From Paenibacillus xylanexedens (GTDB lineage Bacteria; Bacillota; Bacilli; Paenibacillales; Paenibacillaceae): a DNA stretch of 63,889 nt. Made by a program: the position numbers and the translations under genes. The stretch is from the NCBI RefSeq assembly GCF_017874615.1, contig NZ_JAGIKV010000015.1, positions 1-63,889 of the forward strand, written 5' to 3'. The notes beneath the pieces are model-generated. The model saw only the letters and a program-made list of their open reading frames with translations, made no database searches and was not told where the DNA came from. Positions within the stretch are counted from its first letter, which is position 1, and the number at the start of each line of letters is the position of its first letter. Positions 62,798-63,889 of the stretch are shown here, one piece after another.

Positions 62798-63889
62798 ATG
62801 CGCTTGTGACCAATCTGAACGTATGTGTGATCGGTGCTTCACTCGTTGCAGCGGATTGTGGCATATCCACAAGAAGTCCGTCTCCCGTTTGCTGATACGA
62901 AAGTACGTCATCGCTACCGACGAGTTCGATCCGCTCTACCTTTTCCAGATAAGGAATGACCAACTGTGGGTGTACGGTCTCATTCTCGTTTCGGTACAAA
63001 CGGAAGGCATAAACGGTGTTGATCTCTTCCTTCTGAGTGAAGGCCCAATCTTTCGTAAAATATGGCCCGCAAATTCGGGTTCCATAGATGCCTTCTCCAT
63101 GAGTACCCAACCATTCACCGAGGCCCTTGATGCCTCGAATTGCCCCTTTTGGCAGACGCCCATCGGGTTGTGGACCTACATTCAGCGCCAGGTTACCGCC
63201 CTTGGACACAACTTCGAGTAGAATATGTGCCAGCTGTCTTCCCGTTTTATACTGATCATCGAAACCGAAGGCAAAGGAGTTACCAACTGTAATACAGCTC
63301 TCCCATGGAATGTTCATCGGATGTTCCGGTATGGTCTGCTCGGGGGTAACGATATTCTCATACGGCCCACCCACGGTGCGATCTGCGGACAGAAGCCAAG
63401 GTTGTGTGGTCTGACGCGCCCGTTCCACAACTTCTCCGAGCCTGATATCCTGACCATGGCGGCCTTCGCGCACCCAGCCGGCATCCAGCCACAGACATTC
63501 GATCCGCCCGTAATTCGTCAGTAGCTCCATGATCTGCTCATGTGTGAACTCCACGAATTTCTCCCACAGCCACGGATACTTATGGGGATCATACGAGGGC
63601 CCGCGCCACATATGACGTCCACGCTCCATGCCCGGTGCCCAGTAATACGGGGTATGCCAGTCCGCTTTGGAGAAATACGCTGAGATGCCCAGTCCTTTGG
63701 CCCGAAATGCATCAAATAATGCTCGACAGATGTCCGCATACTTATGGGTATGAAAAGGCGTGTCCTTGCCCGTAATCCGGTAATCCGTCGTCTTGGTATC
63801 CCACATGCAGAAACCGTCATGGTGCTTGGTGGTGAACAGGAAGTATTTGAACCCGTTATCTGCCGCCATTTGTGCCCATTCCTCAGGCT
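62796..63889 (-). CDS. Alpha-L-fucosidase, GH29 (5' end outside window)
   Basis: Partial hydrolase: at least 363 residues are visible and the frame stays open to the window edge, where PEEWAQ precedes the first internal Met, so the true start lies further right. Features of GH29: FTTKHHDGFCMWDTKTTDY, YFSKADWHTPYYW, the probable nucleophile Asp in LWLDAGW, and KGGNLALNVGPQPDGRLP. The C-terminal part forms a beta-sandwich. Substrate is probably alpha-L-fucosylated glycans. It is the first gene of the glycan locus in this window. Confidence 0.92.
   Translation of the reverse strand, partial: PEEWAQMAADNGFKYFLFTTKHHDGFCMWDTKTTDYRITGKDTPFHTHKYADICRALFDAFRAKGLGISAYFSKADWHTPYYWAPGMERGRHMWRGPSYDPHKYPWLWEKFVEFTHEQIMELLTNYGRIECLWLDAGWVREGRHGQDIRLGEVVERARQTTQPWLLSADRTVGGPYENIVTPEQTIPEHPMNIPWESCITVGNSFAFGFDDQYKTGRQLAHILLEVVSKGGNLALNVGPQPDGRLPKGAIRGIKGLGEWLGTHGEGIYGTRICGPYFTKDWAFTQKEEINTVYAFRLYRNENETVHPQLVIPYLEKVERIELVGSDDVLSYQQTGDGLLVDMPQSAATSEAPITHTFRLVTSA

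Noticed and set aside
1..63889. CRISPR arrays, insertion sequences, prophage genes, tRNA genes
   Set aside because: No regularly spaced repeats, transposase or integrase motifs, or tRNA-like TTCGA arms in cloverleaf context were seen when reading the window.

Overview
The window looks like chromosomal DNA of a Paenibacillus-like Firmicute (inferred from the sequence only). The signs are strong AGGAGG-type ribosome binding sites, frequent TTG/GTG starts, sigma-A promoters, CcpA-type cre sites, LicT-type antitermination, S-layer-homology proteins, a bacillithiol-linked YtxJ protein and many sugar ABC transporters that lack their own ATPase gene. No phage, transposon, CRISPR array or tRNA was seen. 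The left edge holds only the first ~30 nt of a 16S rRNA gene on the minus strand, with its leader and promoter.

Layout. (1) 0.5-10.3 kb, minus: a GNAT acetyltransferase, then a locus resembling B. subtilis yesMNOPQR (two-component system, solute-binding lipoprotein, two permeases, GH105 hydrolase), probably for rhamnogalacturonan fragments. (2) 10.7-19.3 kb: a soluble chemoreceptor, an EEP-family phosphatase/nuclease, a SWIM-SNF2 pair (YwqB/YwqA-like), a small secreted coiled-coil protein and a DJ-1/PfpI protein. (3) 19.4-24.9 kb, minus: a beta-glucoside PTS operon (LicT-type antiterminator, IIBCA permease, GH1, KdgT-type permease) with two RAT/terminator switches and a cre site. (4) 25.1-31.1 kb, plus: udk, csaA, an S-layer-homology protein and a 1122-aa secreted protein. 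(5) 31.1-32.1 kb: no intact gene, but a complete cobalamin riboswitch followed by a frameshifted remnant of an Opp/Nik-type permease. (6) 32.1-34.5 kb: an AraC regulator divergent from a GH4 alpha-galactosidase. (7) 34.6-44.2 kb, minus: a full kdp potassium-uptake locus (small ORF, kdpF, kdpA, kdpB, kdpC, a double-sensor KdpD protein, a separate KdpD kinase, kdpE) with two KdpE-like boxes upstream. (8) 44.3-48.7 kb: XRE-ImmA protein, membrane-anchored YtxJ, an unrecognised protein, a VOC protein, a membrane protein and a small HTH protein. (9) 48.9-63.9 kb, minus: a glycan locus (GH29, ABC permeases, solute-binding lipoprotein, membrane AraC regulator, GH3, GH38, two TIM-barrel isomerases).

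The main theme is sugar uptake and hydrolysis with local regulators under probable CcpA control, plus potassium homeostasis. The points most worth a second look are the orphan cobalamin riboswitch with its decayed transporter, the strongly structured element at 62640-62797, the duplicated KdpD sensor in a split kinase, and the tandem KdpE-like boxes.
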